Shown here: positions 23,413 to 32,168 of the stretch, piece by piece
How positions within the stretch are numbered: the first letter of the stretch is position 1
How the letters are laid out: the number at the start of each line of letters is the position of its first letter
Assembly: GCF_023898865.1 (NCBI RefSeq)
Contig: NZ_JAGSOV010000074.1
Location: 1 to 43,226 of the forward strand
Direction: 5' to 3'
Origin: Pseudonocardia humida
Lineage (GTDB): Bacteria; Actinomycetota; Actinomycetes; Mycobacteriales; Pseudonocardiaceae
DNA: 43,226 nucleotides
Translations under genes and position numbers: made by a program
Notes under the pieces: model-generated
Seen by the model: the letters and a program-made list of their open reading frames with translations, nothing else
Database searches by the model: none
Told to the model about the DNA's origin: nothing

Positions 23413-26400
23413 GTGGCCAAGCTGTCCGGTCTGCTCCGTTCCGTCCTGTTCGACTCCGGTATCCGCTCCGTCGTCGACGCCGCTCGCGATGTCCGGCCCG
23501 TGGGTGTGCCTTCCCTGCAGGTCGAAGGGCCCTCGGCGCTGCGCCCGTTCCTGGCGGCGGGGCTCGGGTCGGCCGAGGGGGCCGATCGCACGGTCCTGGC
23601 CGTCACGGCCACCGACCGGGAGGCGGAGGACCTGGGGGCGGCCGCGGTCGAGCTGCTCGGGCCCGACGCCGTCGCGGTGCTGCCGAGCTGGGAGACGCTG
23701 CCGCACGAGCGGCTCTCGCCCCGGCCCGACACGGTGGGCAGGCGGCTGTCGATCTTCCGGCGGCTGTCGGACCCGGCGGCGGCGCCGCGGGTCGTGGTCG
23801 CGGCCGCGCGCAGCCTGATCCAGCCGATCGCGCCGGGGTTGGGGGCGCTGGAGCCGGTGCGGTTGCGCGTCGGCGACACCCACGACTTCGACGAGCTGCT
23901 GGTGCGGCTGGTCGAGCTGGCCTACACGCGGGTCGAGATGGTCACCGCGCGCGGCGAGTTCGCGGTGCGCGGCGGCATCGTCGACGTCTTCGCGCCGACG
24001 GCCGACCACCCGGTGCGCGTCGAGTTCTGGGGCGACGAGGTCAGCGAGCTGCGCTCGTTCTCGGTGGCCGACCAGCGCTCGGTCGGGCCGGTCGAGGAGC
24101 TGCTGGCGCCCGGGTGCCGGGAGCTGCTGCTGACCACCGAGGTGCGCGACCGGGCCGCCGCGCTGGCCCGCCGCTACGAGAACAACCCGCAGCTGCGCGA
24201 GCTGCTCGAGCACCTGGCCGAGGGAATGCCCGCGGAGGGCATGGAGTCGCTCGTCCCGGCGCTCGTCGACGGCGAGCTGCAGCTGCTCACCGACCTGCTG
24301 CCGGCGGGCGCGCTGGTGCTGCTGGCCGACCCGGAGCGCATCCGGACCCGCAGCGCCGACCTGGTCCGCACCGGGCAGGAGTTCCTGGCCGCGTCCTGGT
24401 TCGCCGCCGGCATGGCCGACGACGCCACCGCGCCGATCGACGTGGGCGCCTCGGCCTACCGCGACCTCGCCGAGGTGCTCGAGCACGCGGTCGCGTCCGG
24501 GCGCCCGGTGCTCACCCTGAGCCCGCTGCTGTCCGGCCGCGAGGACGTCATGGCCCCCGAGGTGCACGAGGTCGAGTCCTACCGCGGCGACACCGACCGC
24601 GCACTGGTCGACCTGCGGGCGCACGTCGCGGCGGGCGGCACCGCGGTGCTGGTGGTCGGCGGGCAGGGCACCGCGAAGCGGTCGCTGGAGCAGCTGCGCG
24701 AGGCGGACGTGCCGGCCACCCTGGCCGACGCGCTGCCCGACGTGCCCGACAAGGGCCTGGTCACGGTCACCTGCGGGCGGATCCCCAACGGGTTCACCGC
24801 CGGGGAGCTGGTCGTGCTCTCCGAGGCCGACCTGACCGGCAACCGGGCCGGCGTCACCGAGACCCGAAAGCTGCCCACCCGCCGGCGCAACGCCGTCGAC
24901 CTGGTCACGCTCAAGCCCGGCGACTACGTCGTGCACGGCCAGCACGGCATCGGCCGGTTCGTGGAGATGCGCGAGCGCACCGTCGGCGGGGCCACCCGCG
25001 AGTACCTGGTGCTGGAGTACGCCAGCTCCAAGCGGGGCCAGCCCGCCGACCGCCTGTTCGTGCCCACCGACGCCCTCGACGAGGTCAGCCGCTACGTCGG
25101 CGGCGAGATCCCGACGCTGAACAAGCTCGGCGGCGCCGACTGGGCCAAGACCAAGGGCCGGGCCCGCAAGGCCGTGCGCCAGATCGCCGCCCAGCTGGTG
25201 CAGCTCTACGCCGCCCGGCAGTCGGCGCCCGGGCACGCCTTCCCGCCCGACACGCCGTGGCAGCGCGAGATGGAGGACGCCTTCGCCTACACCGAGACGC
25301 CCGACCAGCTCGCGGCGATCGACGAGGTCAAGGCGGACATGGAGCGCCCGGTCCCGATGGACCGGGTGATCTCCGGGGACGTCGGGTTCGGCAAGACCGA
25401 GATCGCGGTGCGGGCGGCGTTCAAGGCGGTGCAGGGCGGCAAGCAGGTGGCGGTGCTGGTGCCGACCACGCTGCTGGCCACCCAGCACCTGGACACGTTC
25501 ACCGAGCGGATGCGGGCGTTCCCGGTGACCGTCAAGGGGCTGTCCCGGTTCACCGACGCCGCCGAGGCCAAGCAGACGATCGCCGGGTTGGCCGACGGCT
25601 CGGTCGACGTCGTCGTCGGCACCCATCGGCTGCTGCAGACCGGCGTGCGCTGGAAGGACCTCGGCCTGGTGATCGTCGACGAGGAGCAGCGCTTCGGCGT
25701 CGAGCACAAGGAGCACATCACCGCGCTGCGCACCCACGTCGACGTGCTGACGCTCTCGGCCACGCCGATCCCGCGCACGCTGGAGATGAGCCTGGCCGGC
25801 ATCCGCGAGCTGTCCACGATCACCACCCCGCCCGAGGACCGCCACCCCACGCTCACCTACGTCGGCGCCTACGACGAGAAGCAGGTGACCGCCTCCATCC
25901 GGCGCGAGCTGCTGCGCGACGGCCAGGTGTTCTACGTGCACAACCGGGTGTCGACCATCGACCGGGCGGCGCGCAGGATCCGCGAGCTGGTGCCGGAGGC
26001 GCGGGTGGCGGTGGCGCACGGCCAGATGAACGAGGAGGTGCTGGAGCGCACGGTCAACGGGTTCTGGCACAACGAGTACGACGTGCTGGTCTGCACGACG
26101 ATCGTGGAGAACGGGCTGGACATCTCCAACGCCAACACGCTGATCGTGGAGCGCTCGGACACCCTGGGCCTGTCGCAGCTGCACCAGTTGCGCGGGCGGG
26201 TCGGGCGCGGCCGCGAGCGCGGCTACGCCTACTTCCTGTTCCCCCCGGAGCACCCGCTCACCGAGACCGCGCACGACCGGCTGGCCACCATCGCCCAGCA
26301 CTCCGAGCTGGGCGCGGGCGCCGCGGTGGCGATGAAGGACCTGGAGATCCGCGGCGCGGGCAACATCCTGGGCGCCGAGCAGTCCGGGCACATCGCCGGC

Positions 26401-26985
26401 GTCGGCTTCGACCTCTACATCCGGCTCGTCGGCGAGGCGGTCGCGGCGTTCCGCCAGCAGGCCGGGGCGGGGGAGGGCGAGACCGAGGAGGCGCTGACCG
26501 AGGTCCGCGTCGACCTGCCGATCGACGCGCACGTCCCGCACGACTACGTCACCGGCGAGCGGCTGCGCCTGGAGGTCTACCGCAAGATCGCCGAGGCGCC
26601 CGACCAGGCGGCGCTGGACGCGATCGTCGACGAGCTGACCGACCGCTACGGCGAGCCGCCCGCCGCGGTGCGCAACCTGCTGGCGGTGGCGGCGTTCCGG
26701 CAGAACTGCCGGGCGCTGGGCGTGGCCGAGGTGGCCGCGGCGGGCAACCAGATCCGGATCGGCCCGGTCGAGCTGCCCGACTCGGCCCAGATGCGGCTCA
26801 AGCGGCTGCACCCGAAGGCCGCATACAAGCCGGCGGCCCGGGCGGTGCTCGTGCCCAAGCCGGTGGAGGGCGGGCGCATCGGCGGGGCCCCGCTGCGCGA
26901 CGTCGCCCTGCTGGACTGGTGCGCGAAGCTGCTGACCGACCTGCTGGTCCCGCGGCAGGCACCGGCGGCGGCCGGTCGGGTGTAG
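23413..26985 (+). CDS. mfd: Transcription-repair coupling factor
   Basis: This 1190-residue DNA translocase removes RNA polymerase stalled at lesions and recruits UvrA. In order: a UvrB-like N-terminal module (SWETLPHERLSPRPDTVGRR), the RNA-polymerase-interacting domain around KPGDYVVHGQHGIGRF, the RecG-like motor with Walker A GDVGFGKT (~655-662), DEEQ (~756-759), LSATPIPRTLEMS, the TRG-type segment HQLRGRVGRG, and the C-terminal TRCF domain. Length is normal. I prefer the GTG at 23413 behind GGGGGGA, giving VAKLSGLL; a GTG at 23380 adds 11 residues. It is followed by the sensor-kinase operon instead of mazG directly. Confidence 0.97.
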   Translation: MAKLSGLLRSVLFDSGIRSVVDAARDVRPVGVPSLQVEGPSALRPFLAAGLGSAEGADRTVLAVTATDREAEDLGAAAVELLGPDAVAVLPSWETLPHERLSPRPDTVGRRLSIFRRLSDPAAAPRVVVAAARSLIQPIAPGLGALEPVRLRVGDTHDFDELLVRLVELAYTRVEMVTARGEFAVRGGIVDVFAPTADHPVRVEFWGDEVSELRSFSVADQRSVGPVEELLAPGCRELLLTTEVRDRAAALARRYENNPQLRELLEHLAEGMPAEGMESLVPALVDGELQLLTDLLPAGALVLLADPERIRTRSADLVRTGQEFLAASWFAAGMADDATAPIDVGASAYRDLAEVLEHAVASGRPVLTLSPLLSGREDVMAPEVHEVESYRGDTDRALVDLRAHVAAGGTAVLVVGGQGTAKRSLEQLREADVPATLADALPDVPDKGLVTVTCGRIPNGFTAGELVVLSEADLTGNRAGVTETRKLPTRRRNAVDLVTLKPGDYVVHGQHGIGRFVEMRERTVGGATREYLVLEYASSKRGQPADRLFVPTDALDEVSRYVGGEIPTLNKLGGADWAKTKGRARKAVRQIAAQLVQLYAARQSAPGHAFPPDTPWQREMEDAFAYTETPDQLAAIDEVKADMERPVPMDRVISGDVGFGKTEIAVRAAFKAVQGGKQVAVLVPTTLLATQHLDTFTERMRAFPVTVKGLSRFTDAAEAKQTIAGLADGSVDVVVGTHRLLQTGVRWKDLGLVIVDEEQRFGVEHKEHITALRTHVDVLTLSATPIPRTLEMSLAGIRELSTITTPPEDRHPTLTYVGAYDEKQVTASIRRELLRDGQVFYVHNRVSTIDRAARRIRELVPEARVAVAHGQMNEEVLERTVNGFWHNEYDVLVCTTIVENGLDISNANTLIVERSDTLGLSQLHQLRGRVGRGRERGYAYFLFPPEHPLTETAHDRLATIAQHSELGAGAAVAMKDLEIRGAGNILGAEQSGHIAGVGFDLYIRLVGEAVAAFRQQAGAGEGETEEALTEVRVDLPIDAHVPHDYVTGERLRLEVYRKIAEAPDQAALDAIVDELTDRYGEPPAAVRNLLAVAAFRQNCRALGVAEVAAAGNQIRIGPVELPDSAQMRLKRLHPKAAYKPAARAVLVPKPVEGGRIGGAPLRDVALLDWCAKLLTDLLVPRQAPAAAGRV

Positions 26986-27065
26986 CCTCCTCGAGCCGCT
27001 CGCCGGAGCGGCCACGAGACCCCGCGGGCAGCGGCCGCCCGGCGGCCCCGACCTCTGGGAGTGCG

Positions 27066-28280
27066 GTGACCGAGCACCCCGTCCCGCACCGGCGGCCGAC
27101 GCCGCGCAGCGTGCTGGCCGGGCTGATCCGGCCGGCCGGGGCCGGTGAGCCGCGGGCGACGGCGGAGTTCCTGCACCGGTCCGCGCAGAGCTACGCCGGC
27201 CTGGGCCGGGCGGTGGTCGGGGTGCTCGGGGCGCTGATCGCGCCGTTCGCCGGGCCGCCGATCGGGGTGGCCGCGTGCGTGGCCGTCTCGGCGTGCTTCG
27301 CGGCGTGGAGCCTGTGGTACGGCTGGCGGACGCGCACCGACCCGAACCCCGTGCTGTGCGGCATCGACGTCGGCGTGCTGTGCGCGCTGGCGCTGGCCCA
27401 GCCGCTGCTGGTCGACCCCGACCTGACCCTGCAGCTGGCCGGCTGGGTCACGCCGGTGGTCTCGTTCGGGGCGGTCGCCATGCAGTGGCACTTCCCGGTC
27501 CGCTCGGGGCTGCTCTGCGCCGGGGCGATCGGGGTCGCGCTGGTGGTCGGGGCCGCGCTGAGCCCGGGCATCGGGCTGGGCGCCGCGCTGCTGGCCGGTG
27601 GCGTCTGGACGGTCGTCGAGGCGCTGCTCTCCCGGCTGCTGTGGCGGCTGGTGCAGCGCGGGGCGCGGATCGCCGACGAGGTCATGGCGCGCGGCTTCGC
27701 CCAGGAGCGGCAGGCCGAGACCGCCGCCGCCCGCCGCTCCGACCAGCGCCTGCACTGGTCGACGGTGCACGACACGGCGGCCAGCACGCTGCTGATGGTC
27801 GGGCTCGGCGAGGTCCGCGGCGACGAGCCGTGGCTGGCCGACCAGCTCCGGCGCGACATCGCGACCCTCGACGGCGGGCCGGCCGAGCCCGACGAGTGGT
27901 GCGACCTCGTCGCGGCGCTGGCCGGGGTGGCCGGGCGGGCGAAGGTCGAGGTGGCGCTCGACCTCCCGGTGGACGGGCCGGTGCTGGTGCCGGGTCCGGT
28001 CGGCCAGGCGGTCGAGGGGGCGGTCGGGGAGGCGCTGGAGAACGTCCGGCGCCACGCCGGCACCGGCCGTGCCGCCCTGGCTCTCACCGGCGTCGTCGAC
28101 CGGCTGGTCGTGACGGTCAGCGACCGTGGGGCGGGCTTCGCGCCCTCCGCGGTGCCGCGGTCCCGGCACGGCCTCGTGCTGTCGATCCGCGAGCGGATGG
28201 CCCGGGTCGGCGGCTCGGCCGACATCCGCTCCGCGCCCGGCTCGGGCACCGTGGTGGAGCTGGGGTGGTCGCGTGGCTGA
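27066..28280 (+). CDS. Sensor histidine kinase, NarL-partner type (HisKA_3-like)
   Basis: This 404-residue membrane kinase has about five or six hydrophobic helices in residues ~40-190 with very short loops, suggesting intramembrane sensing, then a coiled-coil linker (ADEVMARGFAQERQAETAAA). The phospho-acceptor is probably His235 in STVHDTAASTLL. The ATPase domain keeps its N-box (EALENVRRHAG, Asn326), the DRGAGF G1 box (Asp353) and HGLVLSIRERMARVGG. The start GTG at 27066 has GGGAG upstream. Its end overlaps the next gene by 8 bp. Together with the two downstream genes it forms one overlapping operon. The signal is unknown. Confidence 0.87.
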   Translation: MTEHPVPHRRPTPRSVLAGLIRPAGAGEPRATAEFLHRSAQSYAGLGRAVVGVLGALIAPFAGPPIGVAACVAVSACFAAWSLWYGWRTRTDPNPVLCGIDVGVLCALALAQPLLVDPDLTLQLAGWVTPVVSFGAVAMQWHFPVRSGLLCAGAIGVALVVGAALSPGIGLGAALLAGGVWTVVEALLSRLLWRLVQRGARIADEVMARGFAQERQAETAAARRSDQRLHWSTVHDTAASTLLMVGLGEVRGDEPWLADQLRRDIATLDGGPAEPDEWCDLVAALAGVAGRAKVEVALDLPVDGPVLVPGPVGQAVEGAVGEALENVRRHAGTGRAALALTGVVDRLVVTVSDRGAGFAPSAVPRSRHGLVLSIRERMARVGGSADIRSAPGSGTVVELGWSRG

Positions 28281-29373
28281 CCAACCGCTGGGCCGGCTGC
28301 TGCTGCGCGGGGTGCGCGAGGCGCAGTCGATGATCCTGGTCGCGATCCTGCTGCTGCTCGACCTGCCCAGCCTGCTGGGCAGCCAGGCCGCGTACTCGCC
28401 GCAGTGGCTCGGCTGGCTCTGGTACGGCCTGCTGGTCGCGGTGGCCGCGGTCGACGTCGTGCTGGGGGTGCGGCACCGGTTCTGGGGGCGGGCGGCCTGG
28501 CCCGGCGCGCTCTTCGTGCTGGCCGTGTCGACCGCCGCGGCGGCGTCGCTGCCCACCGCGGAGCTGCTGGGCCCGGCCCACTACACCTTCGGCGTGGTCG
28601 GCTGGTTCGGCCTGGTGATCTTCGTCGACCACCGCGTCCGGCACGTGGTGGCGTTCGTCGTGCTGCACGTCGCGGTCACCGCGGTGCTGCTGGCCTGGCG
28701 CGGCGTGCTGGCCGACGAGGCGGTCACGCTGGCCACCGTGGCCCTGGGCGTCGGCTCGTTCCAGTTCGCGCTGATGGCGGCGACGCTGGTGCTGCGGGGG
28801 ATGGCCGACCGCGCCACCGAGGTCGCGGTGGCCCAGGCCGAGGTGGCCACCCAGGAGGCCATCGCGCGGGAGGTGCACGCCGACCGGAAGGCCCGCTACG
28901 CGGCGCTGCGCGAGGCCGCGCTGCCGCTGCTGCGCGGGATCGCCGATGGCGCGTTGTCGCCATCCGACCACGTGGTGCAGCGGGCCGCGGCCGTCGAGGC
29001 GGCCCGGCTGCGCAGGCTGTTCAGCGAGCACGGCGACGGGGCGACGCCGCTGGCCGCGGAGGTGGAGTCGCTGGTGGACGTGGTCGCACGGCGGGGCGTG
29101 CAGGTCCGCTACGCCGCCCGCCCGCTGCCCGTCGAGCCCCCGCCCGAGGTACGCCGGTCGTTGGTGGAGGCGATCAGCGGTGTACTACTGGTGACCGCGC
29201 GGACGGCCCGCGTGACAGTCGGGGGCACCGGGAGCGATGTGACGGTGAGCGTGGTCACCGACGGCGACGTCGGTGGTCCGGTGCGCGGTGCGCCGGATGC
29301 GGAGCACGTGCGGACGTCGACCGTGGTCGACGGGGGTCGGACCTGGGTGGAGGCCAGATGGCTGATCCCCTAG
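28273..29373 (+). CDS. Degenerate membrane histidine kinase-like protein
   Basis: This 366-residue protein mirrors its upstream neighbour in layout: about six hydrophobic helices (residues ~15-180), a helical linker (AVAQAEVATQEAIAREVHADR, His202) and a C-terminal ATPase-like region. The key ATP-binding residues are not seen. The N-box position reads SLVEAISGVLLVTARTARV without Asn, and no DxGxG motif follows. It may form a heterodimer with the intact kinase or act as a sensor that gates it. The start GTG at 28273 overlaps the kinase gene by 8 bp, and the response regulator overlaps its end by 16 bp, implying fixed stoichiometry. Its function is inferred only. Confidence 0.75.
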   Translation: MADQPLGRLLLRGVREAQSMILVAILLLLDLPSLLGSQAAYSPQWLGWLWYGLLVAVAAVDVVLGVRHRFWGRAAWPGALFVLAVSTAAAASLPTAELLGPAHYTFGVVGWFGLVIFVDHRVRHVVAFVVLHVAVTAVLLAWRGVLADEAVTLATVALGVGSFQFALMAATLVLRGMADRATEVAVAQAEVATQEAIAREVHADRKARYAALREAALPLLRGIADGALSPSDHVVQRAAAVEAARLRRLFSEHGDGATPLAAEVESLVDVVARRGVQVRYAARPLPVEPPPEVRRSLVEAISGVLLVTARTARVTVGGTGSDVTVSVVTDGDVGGPVRGAPDAEHVRTSTVVDGGRTWVEARWLIP

Positions 29374-30053
29374 CCGGGCCGAGGGGGCCCACGGTGGTGA
29401 TCGTGGACGACCACCCGGCGATCGTCGACGGGGTGCGCGGGTGGTGCGCGGCGGCGGATCCGCCGATCGAGGTCGTGGACAGCGGGAACCGGCCCGCGGT
29501 GGCGTTCGCCGGCGCGGGTGCGGGTGCCGACGTGGTGGTGTTCGACCTCCTCTACGGCAACCAGCCGGATTTCTCGTCGTTACGACGGTTGGTCGAGGCG
29601 GGGCGCCGGGTCGTCGTGTACTCCCAGGAGGACTCGGCCGACACGGTGCTGCGCTGTGTGGAGCTGGGCGTGGCCACGTACCTGACCAAGTTCGAGGGCG
29701 ACGAGCACCTGGTGCCGGCCATCCACGCCGTCGCGGCGGGCGGCACGTACACCGGCCCGGTGCTCAGCGGCGTCCTCGCAGGCGACCGAAGACCCGGGCG
29801 ACCCGTGCTCAGCGAGCGCGAGCGCGAGGTCCTGATCGCCTGGTTCGAGTGCGAGTCCAAGCAACTGGTGGCGCGCAAGCTGCACATCTCGGTGAAGACC
29901 GTGGACACGCACATCGAGCGCGTCCGCATGAAGTACGCCGACACGGGCCGCCCGGCCACGTCGAAGTCCGCGCTGATGATCCGCGCGTTGCAGGACGGCA
30001 TCGTGGACCTCGAGGACTTCGACGACCGCGGCGACGGTCGGGGCGAACGCTGA
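29358..30053 (+). CDS. NarL/FixJ-family response regulator
   Basis: This 231-residue DNA-binding regulator has a receiver domain with the acidic pair Asp17-Asp18 (VIVDDHPAI), phospho-acceptor Asp63 (VVFDLLYGN), and Lys111 (TYLTKFEGD). The C-terminal LuxR-type HTH reads LSEREREVLIAWFECESKQL then ARKLHISVKTVDTHIERV. VLIAWF replaces the more usual VL-x-LIA-x-G pattern, and a slightly extended turn (KYADTGRPATSKSAL) follows. The start ATG at 29358 overlaps the preceding gene by 16 bp. It is the likely output of the kinase pair; targets may include its own operon or the nearby envelope genes. Confidence 0.9.
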   Translation: MADPLAGPRGPTVVIVDDHPAIVDGVRGWCAAADPPIEVVDSGNRPAVAFAGAGAGADVVVFDLLYGNQPDFSSLRRLVEAGRRVVVYSQEDSADTVLRCVELGVATYLTKFEGDEHLVPAIHAVAAGGTYTGPVLSGVLAGDRRPGRPVLSEREREVLIAWFECESKQLVARKLHISVKTVDTHIERVRMKYADTGRPATSKSALMIRALQDGIVDLEDFDDRGDGRGER

Positions 30054-30073
30054 TTCGCCCCGCGCGCGGCACC

Positions 30074-30114
30074 GGGGTGCGGCCGGCTCCCCTCCAGAAC
30101 ACCGGCCGCACCCC
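30074..30114 (+). terminator. Strong hairpin after the two-component operon
   Basis: GGGGTGCGGCCGG (30074-30086) pairs perfectly with CCGGCCGCACCCC (30102-30114), a 13-bp stem with a 15-nt loop, 20 bp after the response regulator stop. There is no T-run. It should insulate the signalling operon from the SurA-like gene. Confidence 0.75.
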
Positions 30115-30253
30115 GTTGCGCGCTGGCGGGGCGAGTCAAGAAGTTACGGCGGGTCCGGTCGCCGCCGTGTCGGGTGAACACCCCACACGACGGGTGAATG
30201 TTCAACTGCGACCCTCGGACCGCCGGATCCGACGACGTGAGAGGGTGTTCGGC

Positions 30254-31165
30254 GTGCGTAGGCAGGTTGTGCGGGTCATCGTGGCCGTGACGGCAGCGGG
30301 AGCGGTGGCGACCGGGTGCAGCGGCCTCGGGCAGCCCGGGTCCGCAGCGGTCGTCGGCGATCGGTCCGTGCCGTTGGAGACCGTGCAGAGCCAGATGCAG
30401 GCGGCGTTGGACAAGCCCGACCAGATGGCGCGCCTCGGCGCCGACGGGCGCGGGCCCGACGACATCGCCCGCGGGCTGGTCACCCAGCAGGTCCTGCACG
30501 AGCTGGTCACCCGGGAGGCCGCCGAGCGCCGCGTCACGGTCACCGAGCAGCAGGTCGACTCGTCGCTGGCCGACCAGGGCGGCGCCGCCTCCATCCTGGA
30601 GAACACCTTCCTCGACGAGGCCGGGCTGCGCGAGCGCGTCCGCGACCAGCTGCTGGCCGCGGAGATGGCCCGCGACGTCGTCGGCGGGCTGTCGGTCACC
30701 GCCGACCTGGTCGCGGCCACCTCCCGCGAGGAGGCCGACCGCACGGCGCGGACGCTGCTCGCCGGCGGCCCGGCCGCCGAGGCCCTGTTCGCCAACCCGG
30801 ACACCGCCGCCCGCGGCCAGACCTACCAGGCCGTCACCGCGCCCGAGGCGGCCGCGACGGTGCTGTTCAGCACGCCGGCCGGCGGGGTGGCGGCCTTCCA
30901 GCCCGACCCGGGCCGCGCCACCTGGATCGTGCTGCGGGTGACCGAGAGCCGCACCGACGTGCAGACGCCGCCGGAGGCGGTCAGCGCGCTCAGCCAGTCC
31001 GACCTGGTCGGCATCGGCTACCGCCTGCTGCAGCCGGTGGCCGACGAGGTCGGCGTCACGGTGAACCCGCGCTACGGCGTGTGGGACCCGATCAGCCTGC
31101 AGGTGGTCGCCGAGGAGGACGTCTCCGGCGAGATCCTGCTGCCGAACGCGCCGGCCGCGGGCTGA
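30254..31165 (+). CDS. SurA-like (peptidylprolyl isomerase N-domain) lipoprotein
   Basis: This 303-residue predicted lipoprotein has the signal VRRQVVRVIVAVTAAGAVATGC, with the lipobox Cys near residue 22. The mature part starts AAVVGDRSVPLETVQSQMQAAL and continues with helices (VTQQVLHELVTREAAERR, VTEQQVDSSL) like the SurA/PrsA N-terminal chaperone domain. No complete parvulin PPIase domain is recognisable. It probably acts as an extracytoplasmic folding factor. The start GTG at 30254 is ~9 nt after GAGAGG; GTG 30245 is possible. mazG begins 7 bp after its stop, so the two are cotranscribed, an arrangement also seen in other actinobacteria. Confidence 0.85.
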   Translation: MRRQVVRVIVAVTAAGAVATGCSGLGQPGSAAVVGDRSVPLETVQSQMQAALDKPDQMARLGADGRGPDDIARGLVTQQVLHELVTREAAERRVTVTEQQVDSSLADQGGAASILENTFLDEAGLRERVRDQLLAAEMARDVVGGLSVTADLVAATSREEADRTARTLLAGGPAAEALFANPDTAARGQTYQAVTAPEAAATVLFSTPAGGVAAFQPDPGRATWIVLRVTESRTDVQTPPEAVSALSQSDLVGIGYRLLQPVADEVGVTVNPRYGVWDPISLQVVAEEDVSGEILLPNAPAAG

Positions 31166-31172
31166 GCCGGCG

Positions 31173-32117
31173 GTGCCGGGCACCCTCGTCGTCCTCCCCG
31201 CGCGGTACCCGGGGGCCGTGCCGGCCGCCGCGGTGCCCGCGCTGCGCTCGGCCGCCGTCGTGCACGCCGACGCCACGCTCCCCGACGACGTGCTCGCCGA
31301 GCTGGGCGCCGTGCGCCGGGTCGACGGCGAGCCGTTCGAGGTCCTGCTGACCAGCGACCCCCACCACCCCGACGCGGCCACCGCCGAGCGGGTGCTGGCC
31401 GCGCCCGCGCCGGCCGGGTCGGCGCTGCTGGACGCGGTGGCCGTGATGGACCGGCTGCGCTCGCCCGGCGGCTGCCCGTGGGACGCCGAGCAGACCCACA
31501 CGTCCCTGCTGCAGTACCTGGTCGAGGAGTGCTACGAGCTCTACCAGGCCGTCGAGGACGGCGACCGCGACGCCACCCGCGAGGAGCTGGGCGACGTCCT
31601 GCTGCAGGTCCTGTTCCACGCCCGGATCGCCGCCGAGCACCCGGACGCCCCGTTCACCGTCGACGACGTGGCCGCCGACCTGGTGGCCAAGCTCGTCGGC
31701 AGGCACCCGCACGTCTTCGCGGGCAGCGAGGTGGTCGACACGGCCGAGCGCCAGGAGCACCGCTGGGAGGAGCTCAAGCGGGCCGAGAAGAGTCGCGAGT
31801 CCAGCGTGGACGGCGTGCCGCTCGGCCAGCCCGCGGTCGCGCTGGCCGCCAAGCTGACCAGCCGCACGGCCCGCGCCGGGCTGCCCGCCGACCTGCTGCC
31901 GGTCGGCCCCCAGGTGGGGGAGCGGCTGTTCGCGCTGGCCGCCGCGGCCCGGTTGGCCGGCATCGACCCGGAGGCCGAGCTGCGCGGGGCCGCCCGCCGC
32001 TTCGCCGACGCCGTCCGGGCCGCCGAGAAGGCCGCGCACGCCGACGGCGTCGACCCGCACGCCATGGACTCGGCGGCCTGGCGGACGTACTGGCAGGTCA
32101 GCGCGCCGTCGTCCTGA
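31173..32117 (+). CDS. mazG: Nucleoside triphosphate pyrophosphohydrolase MazG
   Basis: This 314-residue housecleaning enzyme hydrolyses (d)NTPs, including oxidised ones, to monophosphates and pyrophosphate. The MazG core is clear: LRSPGGCPWDAEQTHTSLL, then VEECYELYQAVEDGD, then EELGDVLLQVLFHARIA, which supplies the EEx(n)EExxD magnesium-binding acidic residues. HRWEELKRAEK and a second helical region follow. The N-terminal ~85 residues are a variable extension, as in mycobacterial MazG. The start GTG at 31173 follows the SurA-like gene. The mfd-mazG-lpqU-eno order matches M. tuberculosis except for the inserted genes. Confidence 0.94.
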   Translation: MPGTLVVLPARYPGAVPAAAVPALRSAAVVHADATLPDDVLAELGAVRRVDGEPFEVLLTSDPHHPDAATAERVLAAPAPAGSALLDAVAVMDRLRSPGGCPWDAEQTHTSLLQYLVEECYELYQAVEDGDRDATREELGDVLLQVLFHARIAAEHPDAPFTVDDVAADLVAKLVGRHPHVFAGSEVVDTAERQEHRWEELKRAEKSRESSVDGVPLGQPAVALAAKLTSRTARAGLPADLLPVGPQVGERLFALAAAARLAGIDPEAELRGAARRFADAVRAAEKAAHADGVDPHAMDSAAWRTYWQVSAPSS

Positions 32118-32156
32118 CGGGGGTCGCCCCTGAGCGGGTACCGCGGGCGCCGTCGC

Positions 32157-32162
32157 TACGGT
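32157..32162 (+). promoter_or_regulatory. Candidate leaderless -10 of the LpqU-like gene
   Basis: TACGGT ends 6 nt before the GTG at 32169, with no Shine-Dalgarno sequence. Confidence 0.5.
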
Positions 32163-32168
32163 GGGTGT

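Noticed and set aside
23386..27015. 1209-codon open frame antisense to mfd
   Set aside because: Shadow frame of a clear mfd gene, with repetitive composition and no domains.
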